In this document: piece after piece, positions 17,672-26,080 of the stretch
Layout: each line of letters opens with the position of its first letter
Position numbering within the stretch: position 1 is the stretch's first letter
NCBI GenBank assembly: GCA_965366365.1
Contig: CBDUEV010000001.1
Coordinates: 1-64,000, forward strand
Source of the DNA: CBDUEV01 sp965366365
GTDB lineage: Bacteria > Actinomycetota > Acidimicrobiia > Spongiisociales > JAENVV01
Direction of reading: 5' to 3'
Length of the DNA stretch: 64,000 nt
The notes under the pieces: model-generated
What the model was told of the DNA's origin: nothing
Database searches by the model: none
Seen by the model: only the letters and a program-made list of their open reading frames with translations
Translations under genes and position numbers: made by a program

Positions 17672-18628
17672 TCACCGACTGCTGCACGCCTCCAGCAGGA
17701 TCGGGTAGGGGTTGATGGAGGTGGTCCTGTTGATCTGGATCTCAAAGTGCAGGTGCGGACTGGAGCCGAGCGCGTTCCCGCTATCTCCGACGTAGCCGAT
17801 CACGTCACCCGCCGAGACTCGCCCGTCGACCCCGAAGGCCTCCATGTGCGTGCCGATGTAACGGTTGCCGTCGTCGCCGTCGAGCCGGTATTGCTTTCCG
17901 CCGATGGAACCCACGATGTGATAGACCGTTCCGGCCACCGATGCCACGACCGGTGTTCCCCGCGGAGCGAACAAATCGTTGCCTTCGTGGAACCTGCCAC
18001 CTGAGCGGGGGAACCCCCAGTCGTTGAAGAAAGTCGCCCCCGCGACCGGGCATCGAAAGCCGGTCCCGCCGGGGATGGTGAGCTTCTCGCCTATCCGAAT
18101 CAGGTTGGCGTTGCTGATGCCGTTGACCGAGGCGAGTTCTGATGTCTTCACCCCGTACACCGACGCAATTCCGCTGAGGGTTTCGCCCGCCGCCACGATG
18201 TGGCTCCCGCCGCCTGTGCTGGTCGGGATCGATGGTTGAGGGCCCTGCCCGCTGACGATGAGTTGCGTTCCCGCGTATACGAGATTGGTGTTCAGGATGC
18301 CGTTGGCCGCCGCAATGTCTGCGACCGTCGTGTTGTATCGAAGGGCGATGAGCGCCAGGCTTTCACCAGGCTGAACGACGTGGGTGGCGATGGCTGAACT
18401 CGTGGCCCCGGACTGGCCGGGGATGCTCAGAGACTGGCCCGCATAGATCCTGTTCGGGTCGATCAGACTATTGGCAGAAGCAAGGTCGGCGGTCGAGACA
18501 CCATGGTCGGCGGCGATCTCAGACAGCGTGTCGCCCGGCTTGACCGTGTAGGCGGACATCGAAGCAACCAACATCCCAACGATGACGGCGGCCGCCAGGG
18601 TCGCTCGACGCTGATTCGAAACGGGCAT
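17672..18628 (-). CDS. Secreted peptidoglycan endopeptidase with three LysM domains and M23 domain
   Basis: 318 residues. A signal/membrane segment (residues 9-27) is followed by three LysM repeats beginning YTVKPGDTLSEIA, HVVQPGESLALIA and HIVAAGETLSGIA. The M23 domain (about 200-315) has metal ligands in HEGNDLFAP and SPHLHFEIQIN. It should bind peptidoglycan and cut cross-bridge peptides. ATG start with AGGAGG six bases upstream, so this gene has a normal leader, unlike many neighbours. rlmN lies directly upstream on the same strand with a 9-bp hairpin in the 78-bp gap. No c-di-AMP riboswitch consensus was found there. Confidence 0.94.
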   Translation of the reverse strand: MPVSNQRRATLAAAVIVGMLVASMSAYTVKPGDTLSEIAADHGVSTADLASANSLIDPNRIYAGQSLSIPGQSGATSSAIATHVVQPGESLALIALRYNTTVADIAAANGILNTNLVYAGTQLIVSGQGPQPSIPTSTGGGSHIVAAGETLSGIASVYGVKTSELASVNGISNANLIRIGEKLTIPGGTGFRCPVAGATFFNDWGFPRSGGRFHEGNDLFAPRGTPVVASVAGTVYHIVGSIGGKQYRLDGDDGNRYIGTHMEAFGVDGRVSAGDVIGYVGDSGNALGSSPHLHFEIQINRTTSINPYPILLEACSSR

Positions 18629-18674
18629 GCTTCCTCCTGAAGCTCCGCCCGCTTCCTGAAATCCAACTGTCGAC

Positions 18675-18698
18675 GATCGGTTTCCAGCAAAACCGATC
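18675..18698 (-). repeat. Hairpin between rlmN and the LysM-M23 gene
   Basis: GATCGGTTT and AAACCGATC separated by six bases. No U-tract follows on either strand, so it may be a processing site, weak terminator or leader hairpin of the hydrolase gene. Confidence 0.5.
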
Positions 18699-18706
18699 TC
18701 ACTGAC

Positions 18707-19810
18707 TCATTCGGTGTCAGGTGGTTCGTACTTTAGCCGTTTCGACGACCGTGAGGCAATGGCCACGGGCGCGGATTGGGAGCCCGTCATCTGGCGAGCT
18801 CGGAGCTGTCCGCACGCCGCATCGATCGTCTGCCCACGCATGTGGCGCAGGGTTGCGTTCGCAGAGTGATCTTCCAGGGTTGCCATGAAACGTCGGATTC
18901 TCTCGCTCGACGAGGGCCGATCAGGGCTGAGCGGGGTCGGGTTGAGGGCGATCAGATTGATATGGGCTCCGAGCCGTGCGGCGATGGCGGCCAGCTTCTC
19001 CGCCTGGTCGGGGTTGTCGTTGACCCCTTCCATCAGCGTCCATTCGAGAGAAACGCGCCGGCCTTTGGCTGCGAAGTAGTTCTCTGCAGCCTGGAGCACT
19101 GTTTCGATCGGGTAGCGGTCGTTCAGGGGAACCAGCGTCGACCTGAGTTCGTCGTCGGCTGCGTGCAGGCTCACCGCCAGCCGGATTGCCCACGGTTCCT
19201 CGGCCAGGGCGAGCATGCCTGGCACAACGCCCACGGTGGAAACCGTCACGGAGCGCGCCGACATGCCTCGCACGTCGATGATCCGGCGAAGCGATTCGCG
19301 CACTCGGCGGAAATTGGCGAGTGGCTCTCCCATCCCCATGAAGACGATGTTGGTGAGGCGATCAGGCGAGCCAGGGAGGCCGTGTTTGCGCAGGTAGGCC
19401 GAGGCGTAGGCGATTTGAGCGTAGATCTCTCCTGGCTCGAGGTGTCGTTCGAAGCCGAATTGTCCGGTGGCGCAGAAGGTACATCCGAGCGCGCAACCTG
19501 CCTGTGACGAGATGCAGAGAGTGATTCGCTTCGGGTATCCCATCAAGACGGCTTCGATGGCCGCCCCGTCGGGAGCCCGGAACAGCCACTTCTTGGTGGT
19601 GCCGCCATCGGCGGTCTGCTCCGCCTCGATCTGGAAGGGCCACAGCTGCTCACCCAGGGCCATTCGATCGTCTTCCGGGATATTCGTCATCTCGTCCATC
19701 GACAGCACCGGTGTGGCGTACAACCAACGGCGCAGCTGATCGGCCCGGTAGGCCGGGGCGTGGGCAGGCAGAAGCCCGGCGAGGTCCTCCGGGGCGGTCA
19801 GGTAGAGCAC
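18707..19810 (-). CDS. rlmN: 23S rRNA (A2503-C2)/tRNA (A37-C2) methyltransferase RlmN
   Basis: 367 residues from the chosen start. Radical SAM cluster motif CALGCTFC with GQFGFERHLEPGEI, then VFMGMGEPLANF, SVTVSTVGVVPGM, RLAVSLHA, EWTLMEGVND and the C-terminal RGQTIDAACGQLR, which carries the second catalytic Cys. It methylates 23S rRNA and some tRNAs at C2 of adenine. The GTG start at 19810 (M-L-Y-L-T-A) is chosen because TACCAT at 19817-19822 ends six bases before it. The 79 codons upstream in frame are non-conserved and Arg/Gly-rich. Confidence 0.96.
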   Translation of the reverse strand: MLYLTAPEDLAGLLPAHAPAYRADQLRRWLYATPVLSMDEMTNIPEDDRMALGEQLWPFQIEAEQTADGGTTKKWLFRAPDGAAIEAVLMGYPKRITLCISSQAGCALGCTFCATGQFGFERHLEPGEIYAQIAYASAYLRKHGLPGSPDRLTNIVFMGMGEPLANFRRVRESLRRIIDVRGMSARSVTVSTVGVVPGMLALAEEPWAIRLAVSLHAADDELRSTLVPLNDRYPIETVLQAAENYFAAKGRRVSLEWTLMEGVNDNPDQAEKLAAIAARLGAHINLIALNPTPLSPDRPSSSERIRRFMATLEDHSANATLRHMRGQTIDAACGQLRARQMTGSQSAPVAIASRSSKRLKYEPPDTE

Positions 19811-19816
19811 GACCCC

Positions 19817-19822
19817 ATGGTA
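19817..19822 (-). promoter_or_regulatory. -10 box of a leaderless promoter for rlmN
   Basis: TACCAT on the minus strand, six bases before GTG 19810. It shortens the open frame by 79 codons and gives the usual RlmN length. Confidence 0.5.
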
Positions 19823-19909
19823 AGCCGTGCGGGCGACACCGGGGCAGGTCCGCCACCCCGTGACCCCTTTGAGCGGCGGCAGCGTCGTGCGGCCTCCTAG
19901 ACTCGCGGG

Positions 19910-21304
19910 ATGCGTCGTCTCCAAGAGCTCTCTCCTGTCGGTGAACGCGACAAGTTCCTCGACTCTCAGTCGTCGACGGCGTTGTGGGCCTCTCTGGCTT
20001 TCGGGCTCACCGCGGTGGTAGTCGGAGTCCGCCTCACGGCTGATCATTCCGTGGGAGGTCTCGGACTCACGCTCGGGCAGCTCCTCTTTGTCGTGCCGCT
20101 CGCCGCCGTGATCGGCGCCACCACCCTGGCTGCCGTTTCTTGGGCCGCCGCCGACCAGGGCGTCCCGACCGGCATGCTCATGCGCCCGAGTCTCGGAGTG
20201 GCGGGCTCCTGGGCAGGTTCCACCGTCATTGCCGTCCTGTATCTGTCATGGGCGGCGCTCGAGATGCAGGCCGGTGGGCGCGCGCTCGTGTCGAGTCTCG
20301 ATCGAGCCGGAATCATCTCCATGAGCGATGTGGTCGGTATCGGCTTCTTCGTCGTGGCCACGGCCGCTCTCGTGTTCGTCGGCCTGTCGTTGGCGACCAA
20401 ATGGTGGATCCGGCGATTCGCCTTCTGGGGAGTGATGATCCTCTTTCTCTTCACGCTGCTGGCGGTGCTTGGTTCGTTCAGCGACGGCGTACTCACCACG
20501 GTGCCGCGCCAACAGGGATTCTGGCTGGGGGTCGACATGGTGGTGGCCGCCATGGTCGTGTGGTACCCGCTGGCCGGCGACACCGGTCGGTTCGCCGCCG
20601 ACACCTCGGCGGCGACCTCAGGCACCGGCTACGGCTTCGGGGTCGGAACGGCAGGGGCAGTGATGGTCGGCGGACTGGCCGGGCTCACCCGGGTCATCGA
20701 ACCGTCGGTTTCGGGGGTGACCGCGGCGGTGCTCACGACGACTTCCACACTCCTCATCCTGGTCGTCGTGGTGGGCATCCTGGTAGCTCAGCTCGATCAG
20801 CCGTTCGGCCTCATCTACGGGGCGGCCACCTCGATCAGCAGCACTGTTCTGCGTCGCCCACCGGGTTTCTTGGGAGAGGGCCTGGTGGTGGCGGCCGGGG
20901 CAGCGGCGATCCTGGTCACTGAGAGCTCACTGGCAAGGGCCGTCGATTTCCTGGCCGCGATCGTCGCCCCGCTGGTGGCCATCTTCATCGCCGATTTCTA
21001 CATCGTTCGAAACCGTCGCTACCTCACCGACGGCCTCTACGACCGTTCCGGCCCCTATCGGGGTGTCAACCTTCTCGGTCTCGGTACGTTTCTCGTGGCC
21101 TTTGCCCTCATGCAATGGGTGGAGCCGTCCGGGCCGGACGTGTGGGTCGACACGATCGCCGATCTGGTGCCGGCGGCCGGGGAGTGGGCCCTCAGCGGGG
21201 TGCCGCCGGTCATGTTGGGGATGGTGGTGGCCTTCGTCGTCTACGCTGGAATCGGTCGGTGGCGGTTCCACGAGGCCGAGCAGGTGTCCTCGGTTCGCCT
21301 CTGA
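19910..21304 (+). CDS. NCS1-family nucleobase permease (purine-cytosine permease-like)
   Basis: 464 residues with about 12 hydrophobic segments. The N-terminal cytosolic stretch RLQELSPVGERDKFLDSQSSTALWASLAFG resembles the start of cytosine permeases. The scaffold segments YPLAGDTGRFAADTS and FIADFYIVRNRRYLTDGLYD (the YY/FYIVR element before TM11) are typical of NCS1 transporters. It would import a nucleobase or hydantoin-like compound with a cation. TAGACT at 19898-19903 ends six bases before the ATG. It is divergent from rlmN. A cytosine-deaminase-like gene lies far away at 55.8 kb, with no local link. Confidence 0.87.
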   Translation: MRRLQELSPVGERDKFLDSQSSTALWASLAFGLTAVVVGVRLTADHSVGGLGLTLGQLLFVVPLAAVIGATTLAAVSWAAADQGVPTGMLMRPSLGVAGSWAGSTVIAVLYLSWAALEMQAGGRALVSSLDRAGIISMSDVVGIGFFVVATAALVFVGLSLATKWWIRRFAFWGVMILFLFTLLAVLGSFSDGVLTTVPRQQGFWLGVDMVVAAMVVWYPLAGDTGRFAADTSAATSGTGYGFGVGTAGAVMVGGLAGLTRVIEPSVSGVTAAVLTTTSTLLILVVVVGILVAQLDQPFGLIYGAATSISSTVLRRPPGFLGEGLVVAAGAAAILVTESSLARAVDFLAAIVAPLVAIFIADFYIVRNRRYLTDGLYDRSGPYRGVNLLGLGTFLVAFALMQWVEPSGPDVWVDTIADLVPAAGEWALSGVPPVMLGMVVAFVVYAGIGRWRFHEAEQVSSVRL

Positions 21305-21359
21305 CGGCCGGTTGATCTCCGTTCGAGATCGGGCTCAAAGTCTGGAGCTGAAGCCTGAA

Positions 21360-21443
21360 CTCATGACTGGGTCCATGATTGGGCTCATGAGTGGGCTCAT
21401 GATCGGGCTCACGATTGGGACCGTGAAGGGGCTCAAGATTGGG
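21360..21443. repeat. 12-bp tandem repeat, seven copies
   Basis: Unit close to CTCATGATTGGG; copies vary at two to four positions (CTCATGACTGGG, TCCATGATTGGG, CTCATGAGTGGG and so on). It starts after the permease and overlaps the last 11 bases of the helix-hairpin-helix gene on the other strand. No reading frame through it is convincing. Confidence 0.85.
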
Positions 21444-21789
21444 CGAGTTGGCGGGCGGCGGCCCGCCAATCGGAGACGCGCGACTCCGCGATGCCGGCGG
21501 CCTCAGCCAGGGCGGTCTCCGTGCTGGCTGCGATCGCCGCGAAAGAGGTCACGCCTGCCGCCCGCAGGCGCTCCGCGTAGACCGGACCGATCCCGTTCAC
21601 TTCGGTGAGATCGTCAGAGTGAGGCGCCTCGGCGGTGGAGGTTGTGTGTTCCTCGTGTGTCCGGAAGTTCGGTGGCGCGGGCTGGGGAGATGGCCCAATC
21701 GATACGAACCTGTCCCGCATCACCCAGACAAGGGCGCCGATGCCGCCGATGGCGCCAACGAGCCGAGCCAGCTTGGCAAGACGACCCAT
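21433..21789 (-). CDS. Small membrane protein with C-terminal helix-hairpin-helix domain
   Basis: 118 residues. An N-terminal membrane helix (LVGAIGGIGALVWVM, residues 10-25) is followed by a polar linker. The helix-hairpin-helix/SAM-like domain (about 60-118) reads DDLTEVNGIGPVYAERLRAAGVTSFAAIA. Such domains bind DNA or mediate protein contacts, and here one would hang on the cytosolic face of the membrane. Perfect AGGAGG eight bases before ATG 21789. Its C-terminal codons (QLAQS) overlap the 12-bp tandem repeat. The upstream lysozyme-like gene ends 25 bp away on the same strand. Confidence 0.8.
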   Translation of the reverse strand: MGRLAKLARLVGAIGGIGALVWVMRDRFVSIGPSPQPAPPNFRTHEEHTTSTAEAPHSDDLTEVNGIGPVYAERLRAAGVTSFAAIAASTETALAEAAGIAESRVSDWRAAARQLAQS

Positions 21790-21814
21790 AGTGTGAACCT
21801 CCTTCGAGAAGAGA

Positions 21815-22369
21815 CTACCCGAGGTGGGCGAGCTCTGGCCCCCAACAATGGGCCGAAGGGGACCAGTGCCGCCACCCGCCGCCCTCATACACGAGCCATG
21901 CCGCCACGGCGATGTTGGCGTCCGGATCGGTGATGCTGATGCCTCCGACGCCTGCTCTGCTCGACCGCTCTTCCCAGAACTCGGGAAGGTGCTGGAACAG
22001 GCCGCTGGCCCGTGAGGAGCCGTTGATGGCGTCAGGATCGCCCGAACTCTCACAAAACAGCACCGTGAGGGCTCGATCGACATCAGGTTCTGAGAAGTGT
22101 TCTTGCACGGCGCTCGTCCATCGTGAGGCCACGAGGGGCAGCTGAGCGCGCGTCGGGGCGAGACTGCCAGGTGCACGGAAAATCGAGCCGGCCAGACTGC
22201 CCGCTGCTCGGCCCAGTGGACCGGTCGTCGGGTGAGGGGTGCCTGCCGCAGAAAAGGCCGCGAATCCCGCGACCGCCGTGGAAGCCATGATGGCCCACAC
22301 CAACAAGGCAGCCCATCGGTATCCAGGTGTCAATCGGTCAATCCGCACAACCGGCAGCAGTGTAAACAT
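21815..22369 (-). CDS. Lysozyme/transglycosylase-like secreted protein, copy 1
   Basis: 184 residues. N-terminal membrane anchor or signal (WAALLVWAIMASTAVAGFAAF), a low-complexity linker, then a lysozyme-like domain with the catalytic-Glu-type segment VLFCESSGDPDAIN, SRASGLFQHLPEFWEERS and the end AVAAWLVYEGGGWRHWSPSAHCWG. It should cleave or bind peptidoglycan. The domain is clearly duplicated in the next gene (22463-23212). ATG 22369 is preferred; the 14 upstream codons run into a 15-bp tandem repeat. The gene copies share order and strand, so this looks like a local duplication. Confidence 0.82.
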   Translation of the reverse strand: MFTLLPVVRIDRLTPGYRWAALLVWAIMASTAVAGFAAFSAAGTPHPTTGPLGRAAGSLAGSIFRAPGSLAPTRAQLPLVASRWTSAVQEHFSEPDVDRALTVLFCESSGDPDAINGSSRASGLFQHLPEFWEERSSRAGVGGISITDPDANIAVAAWLVYEGGGWRHWSPSAHCWGPELAHLG

Positions 22370-22392
22370 CGCCCGGTGCGGTTCCGGGGATC

Positions 22393-22450
22393 TCGAACGG
22401 CTGGGCCCCAACGGCTGGGGCCCGAACGGCTGGGGCCCGAACGGCTGGGC
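22393..22450. repeat. 15-bp tandem repeat, about four copies
   Basis: Unit close to CGAACGGCTGGGGCC, in the gap between the two lysozyme-like genes. The first and last copies are one or two bases short. It is immediately upstream of the copy 1 start, in its leader. Confidence 0.8.
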
Positions 22451-22462
22451 TATCCGGACCGG

Positions 22463-23212
22463 TTATCCCCAGCAGTATGCGGAGGGATTCCAATGCTTCC
22501 ATCCGCCGTCGGAATACACGAGCCAGGCGGCGACGGCGGTGTTGGCGGTTGGCTCGTAGATGCTGGCGCCGGCCCAGCCGGCGTTGGCCGATCGCTCCTC
22601 CCAGTACTTGGGGAGGTGTTGGAACAAGCCGGCGGCGCCTGAGGACGCATTCGTTGCGTCGGGGTTCCCGCGGCTCTCGCACCAGATGACGTCGAGCGCT
22701 CGCTGGACATCCCCCGGGGCGAAATACGCTTCCACCAACGACACCCAAGGCTCGGTGCCCGGGGGGATGACGAGGCCCGTTTCGGCAACCGTCGTGGTGG
22801 TGGTCTCAACGGCAATCGTGGTGGTGGTCTCGGGTGGAGCCTGCGCGACCGTCGTGGTGGTGGGCTCGGGGGCGGTGGTGGTGGGTGGCTCGGGCGTGGT
22901 CGCTACGGTCGTGGTGGGCGCCTCGGGGATGGACTCGGTCGACGCATCAGCTCGAGCTGTCGCTCCAAGGAGATCGACGTTGTCGCCCGGTGGGCGGCGG
23001 GTTTCGGGGGCCGTCGTGGTGGCGAAACTGACTGCAGCCACTCGGCCTGCCAAAGATCCCGTGAGCGGATCGACGGCCACTTCCGACGGTATCTCGATGC
23101 TGGCGGGGGGAGCGATCGCGTCGGTGGCAGGGTTGAACGCGGCAAACCCGACTACGGCCAGGGACGCAAAAGCACCCCAGGCGAGGAAAGCCCCCATCCG
23201 AATGAAACGCAT
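22463..23212 (-). CDS. Lysozyme/transglycosylase-like secreted protein, copy 2, with long TTT/PE linker
   Basis: 249 residues. Signal/anchor MRFIRMGAFLAWGAFASLAVVGFAAF, then a roughly 90-residue linker rich in Thr, Pro and Glu (for example TTTVATTPEPPTTTAPEP). The C-terminal lysozyme-like domain has VIWCESRGNPDATN, SGAAGLFQHLPKYWEERS and AVAAWLVYSDGGWKHWNPSAYCWG. It is about 60 percent identical by eye to copy 1 over the domain. The linker suggests reach through the cell wall. ATG 23212 follows GGAGACATAC. Its leader contains another tandem repeat (23336-23454). Confidence 0.85.
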   Translation of the reverse strand: MRFIRMGAFLAWGAFASLAVVGFAAFNPATDAIAPPASIEIPSEVAVDPLTGSLAGRVAAVSFATTTAPETRRPPGDNVDLLGATARADASTESIPEAPTTTVATTPEPPTTTAPEPTTTTVAQAPPETTTTIAVETTTTTVAETGLVIPPGTEPWVSLVEAYFAPGDVQRALDVIWCESRGNPDATNASSGAAGLFQHLPKYWEERSANAGWAGASIYEPTANTAVAAWLVYSDGGWKHWNPSAYCWG

Positions 23213-23335
23213 GTATGTCTCCGCCTTGATTGAATCGCCCAATACCGACCAGCGCTTGGGGGTGGGGGCGTCCGGAGAAGCCTAGAGGCGGACGGTCGGG
23301 CACTGCAAGCTGTGGCGTGCCAGATACTGGGAGGG

Positions 23336-23454
23336 CCACTGGGGAGACCACTGGGGAGGCCGCTGGGGAGGCCGCTGGGGAGGCCGCTGGGGAGACCACT
23401 GGGGAGACCACTGGGGAGACCACTGGGGAGACCACTGGGGAGACCACTGGGAGG
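23336..23454. repeat. 12-bp tandem repeat, about ten copies
   Basis: Unit CCACTGGGGAGA or CCGCTGGGGAGG; nine full copies and one copy of 11 bases. All spacing is a multiple of three, so both strands show open frames (TTGE or PQWS repeats), but neither has a convincing start. It lies between the gamma-glutamyltransferase stop and the lysozyme-like copy 2 start. Confidence 0.88.
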
Positions 23455-23504
23455 ACTGTAGGGAGTCCGGCCGGGGTCTGGGCACCTGGGCCGCGCCGCG
23501 TCAC

Positions 23505-25067
23505 CTAGCGAACGGCCGCACTGGACGTGGTGACGCGAGGATCTGCCGCCGCCGTCCGGAGCCCGCCCGGGTCGACGGCTATCACCGCCACCGGTCCGAA
23601 GCTCTCCTCGTAGCGCGCCCTCTGCTCGACCCGATGTCCGCGTTCGCCGAGCCCATCGAGAGTGGCGCTCGGGAGACCCGACTCGACGTGCAGGTGGGAT
23701 CCCTCCCCGGGTCCGAACGAGGACAGCGTCCAGCGAGGCATCTGTTGGGCGGCGTGCGGTGTCTGTTCCGCGTGGGCGAGGTGCGCAGCCACCTGGGTCA
23801 GGAGCTGAGGCTGCTGATTCCCTCCCCGGGTGCCGAGGACGAGATCGAGCTGCTCATGGCGGGTCCAAAGCGTCGGTGCCAGCGTGTGACGGGGGCGCTT
23901 CCCGGGAGCCAGGCTGTTGGGATGATCACGGTCGAGCGTGAACCCCAGACCACGGTTGTGCAGCACGAAGCCTGCCGATCCGGCCCCGATGCCACTCCCC
24001 AGTCCGTGGTAGTTGGATTGGATGAGCGAGACGGCGATTCCGTCCCGATCCACGACCGCCAGGAAGGTGGTTCCTCCAGGCATCTCGGTGGGTGGCGGCC
24101 AACTCCCAGCCACGGCGGGATCGAACGCCCCGACTCTGGGAGCGAGACGTTTCGGCGCCAGCAGCTCCGCGGAAGCCACCCCTGCGAAATCGGGATCGGC
24201 CAAGACTTCGTCGCGGTCGAACACGGCTGCCCGGTAGGCCTCGATCATGGCATGGTGGTAGGCCGGATCCGAGGGATCCCGGGGGGCGTCGAGCTGGGAG
24301 AAGATCCACAGGGCAGCCAGCGTCACATACCCCTGGCTGTTGGGAGGAACGGTCCAGGCGGTCCGCCCGAACAGTTCGATTCCGAGCGGCTCGACCCACT
24401 CCGCCGCGTACCCGGTGAGGTCCTCCATGGTGATCCTGCCCCCGGTGGCCTCTGAGATGGAACGACCGGCAAAACCTCCGTAGAAGGCCTGCGGCCCGTC
24501 GGAAGCCATCTCGCTGAGGGTCCGCCCCAGCCCGGGTCGGAACAGACGAGCGCCGGGGGCCGGAGCCCGGCCCCCTGGATATAGTCCGTCGCTCGCCGGC
24601 TGAGGAGCGAGTTCGTCGGAACGCTCGGTCAGAGAGCGACTCAACTCGGGGCTGGCCGGGAACCCGCCCACCGCCAGTCGGATCGCCGGTACCAGGATGT
24701 CGGAGAGGGACATCCGCCCGTACTCGCCGACGAGCCGTCCCCATCCGTCGACACAGCCGGGGATGGTCACGGAAAGGGGATGGTCCGGAGGCATCTCGGC
24801 TCGCCCCTTCAGCTCGGACGGATCCGCACCCGATCCCGCCGGCCCGGAAGCGTTGAGGGCCAGCGGCTGGGAGAGCCCGGGGCGGTGGACCAGTGCGAAG
24901 AGATCCCCTCCGACGCCACACATCTCGGGGGCGATCACCCCCAGCACGGCGTTGGCGGCCACGGCGGCATCGATGGCGTTGCCTCCGCCGGCGAGGATCT
25001 CCATCGCCGCTTGGGTGGCCTGGGCGTGCGACGTCACCGCCGCGTCCCCGAATGTGCTCCGAAGCAT
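23505..25067 (-). CDS. Gamma-glutamyltransferase family protein
   Basis: 520 residues from ATG 25067. An Ntn-hydrolase that normally autocleaves before a catalytic Thr. The N-terminal segment AVTSHAQATQAAMEILAGGGNAIDAAVAAN and EMCGVGGDLFALVH are family hallmarks. The nucleophile region is MPGGTTFLAVVDRDGIAVSLIQSNY, and GLGFTLDRDHPNSLAPGKRPRHTLAPTL is the C-terminal lobe. No signal peptide is seen, so it may be cytosolic and act on gamma-glutamyl or related amides. AAGGAGAGG lies 8-16 bases before the ATG. The conserved unknown gene upstream ends 41 bp away, and the two probably share a transcript. Confidence 0.92.
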   Translation of the reverse strand: MLRSTFGDAAVTSHAQATQAAMEILAGGGNAIDAAVAANAVLGVIAPEMCGVGGDLFALVHRPGLSQPLALNASGPAGSGADPSELKGRAEMPPDHPLSVTIPGCVDGWGRLVGEYGRMSLSDILVPAIRLAVGGFPASPELSRSLTERSDELAPQPASDGLYPGGRAPAPGARLFRPGLGRTLSEMASDGPQAFYGGFAGRSISEATGGRITMEDLTGYAAEWVEPLGIELFGRTAWTVPPNSQGYVTLAALWIFSQLDAPRDPSDPAYHHAMIEAYRAAVFDRDEVLADPDFAGVASAELLAPKRLAPRVGAFDPAVAGSWPPPTEMPGGTTFLAVVDRDGIAVSLIQSNYHGLGSGIGAGSAGFVLHNRGLGFTLDRDHPNSLAPGKRPRHTLAPTLWTRHEQLDLVLGTRGGNQQPQLLTQVAAHLAHAEQTPHAAQQMPRWTLSSFGPGEGSHLHVESGLPSATLDGLGERGHRVEQRARYEESFGPVAVIAVDPGGLRTAAADPRVTTSSAAVR

Positions 25068-25108
25068 CTGACCGATTCCTCTCCTTGGCGCCTCTTCTCG
25101 AGGAAGCC

Positions 25109-25726
25109 TCAGCGTTTCAGTTGCGGAACCACCCTGTTCACCGCATCGAGCACTGCTCGCACAGCCGCCTGGGCGGGGTCCGGTCCGAGCAAAGCACACC
25201 CGACCAACACGCGTTCTTCGCCTCCCGTGACCACGACGACTTGAGCGATCACCGTTTCGCGAGAGCCGACGACGGCGATCTCCAGGGCGGCCAGGGCCAT
25301 CGCCGTGTCAGCGCCGATGGCGTGTTCGAGTGCCTTGAGGGTGCCCTCTCCGACGATCCGAAGTCTGGCCACGTTGCCCGCCGGTCCGATCGCCTCTCCG
25401 ATGAAGAGTTCGTTTCTCCAGCTCAAGGTCACCGTCACCATGGAGCGGGCACCGTCGGGACGCTCGCTGATCTCCAACACGGCGGGCCGGTCGCTCTTGC
25501 CGAGATCGCCGTTTTCGATCTGGACCACCGACACGACGCGCCGGTCGATGGCGATTCCAAGAGAGGCCATTGCCAGTGATTGCACGTCGCGGACCACTTG
25601 TTTGGCCGGCTTACCTGGGGTAGCCAGGACGTGGACTTCTGCGATCTCACCGTTCTTGCCGATGACCCGCACGGCGTCCACTGTGGTGAGGCGGCAGAGT
25701 GTTTCCTCGAGTTCGACATAGTTCAT
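25109..25726 (-). CDS. Conserved hypothetical protein
   Basis: 205 residues, soluble, no signal peptide. I do not recognise the family. The sequence has two halves of similar flavour: MNYVELEETLCRLTTVDAVRVIGKNGEIAEVHVLATPGKPAKQVVRDVQSLAMASLGIAIDRR and a second alpha/beta region ending PDPAQAAVRAVLDAVNRVVPQ. The VRVIGKNGEIAEVHVLATPGK stretch resembles small alpha/beta sensor or ACT-like folds, but that is only an impression. TACATT at 25735-25740 ends eight bases before the ATG. It is probably the first gene of a transcript with gamma-glutamyltransferase. Confidence 0.7.
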   Translation of the reverse strand: MNYVELEETLCRLTTVDAVRVIGKNGEIAEVHVLATPGKPAKQVVRDVQSLAMASLGIAIDRRVVSVVQIENGDLGKSDRPAVLEISERPDGARSMVTVTLSWRNELFIGEAIGPAGNVARLRIVGEGTLKALEHAIGADTAMALAALEIAVVGSRETVIAQVVVVTGGEERVLVGCALLGPDPAQAAVRAVLDAVNRVVPQLKR

Positions 25727-25740
25727 CGTTCGCCAATGTA

Positions 25741-26080
25741 GTCGACGAGTTCGACCTCTCCTCCGGTGGTCACCACTGTCTCAACTCGTTCCTCACGCTG
25801 AGTAGTTGAGTCGCCTCAGGGCGACCTGCTAACTTGTTCCAGGCCTGGGGTTTTTCCTCAGGCGGGCGGGCCGCTTCGCGCTGATGGCGTCCCACTCCGG
25901 AGCGGGCACACGGGAGCCTCCGAACTGAAAATGATTTCAGGATTTCCGACCAGGTCGGAGATGAGGAGGAGTACTCGGGACGGTACGGAAACAACGAGGG
26001 CAAATCCCCAGCGGAGCGAATCGATAGGCCTGCATTCCTAGCTGACAGGTCACTTTGAAAAAAACTGGGTGATTATCCAC
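25741..26080 (+). other. Long structured intergenic region, possible RNA leader
   Basis: No gene is supported here. It contains successive hairpins: CTCAACT...AGTTGAG (25781-25810), GTCGCC-TCAG-GGCGAC (25810-25825), GCCTG...CAGGC around a T-rich loop (about 25842-25862), and GGCCTG...CAGGTC (about 26027-26051) just before a small open frame. The upstream part also serves as the promoter region for the divergent gene at 25726. I could not match it to a known riboswitch consensus. Confidence 0.4.

Noticed and set aside
18629..18780. c-di-AMP (ydaO) riboswitch before the LysM-M23 gene
   Set aside because: Such riboswitches are common before actinobacterial wall hydrolases, but the gap is only 78 bp and conserved segments of the consensus are missing.
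21360..23454. CRISPR array
   Set aside because: Units are 12-15 bp and directly adjacent, with no spacers and no cas genes.
23230..23508. Open frame encoding TGE-type repeats
   Set aside because: Created by the 12-bp tandem repeat; no ribosome-binding site, and it overlaps the start of the lysozyme-like copy 2.
25981..26060. c-di-GMP-I (GEMM) riboswitch before the HD gene
   Set aside because: GGGCAAA is present, but the ACGCAAAGCC segment and the 3' receptor are not. The similarity is partial and too weak.
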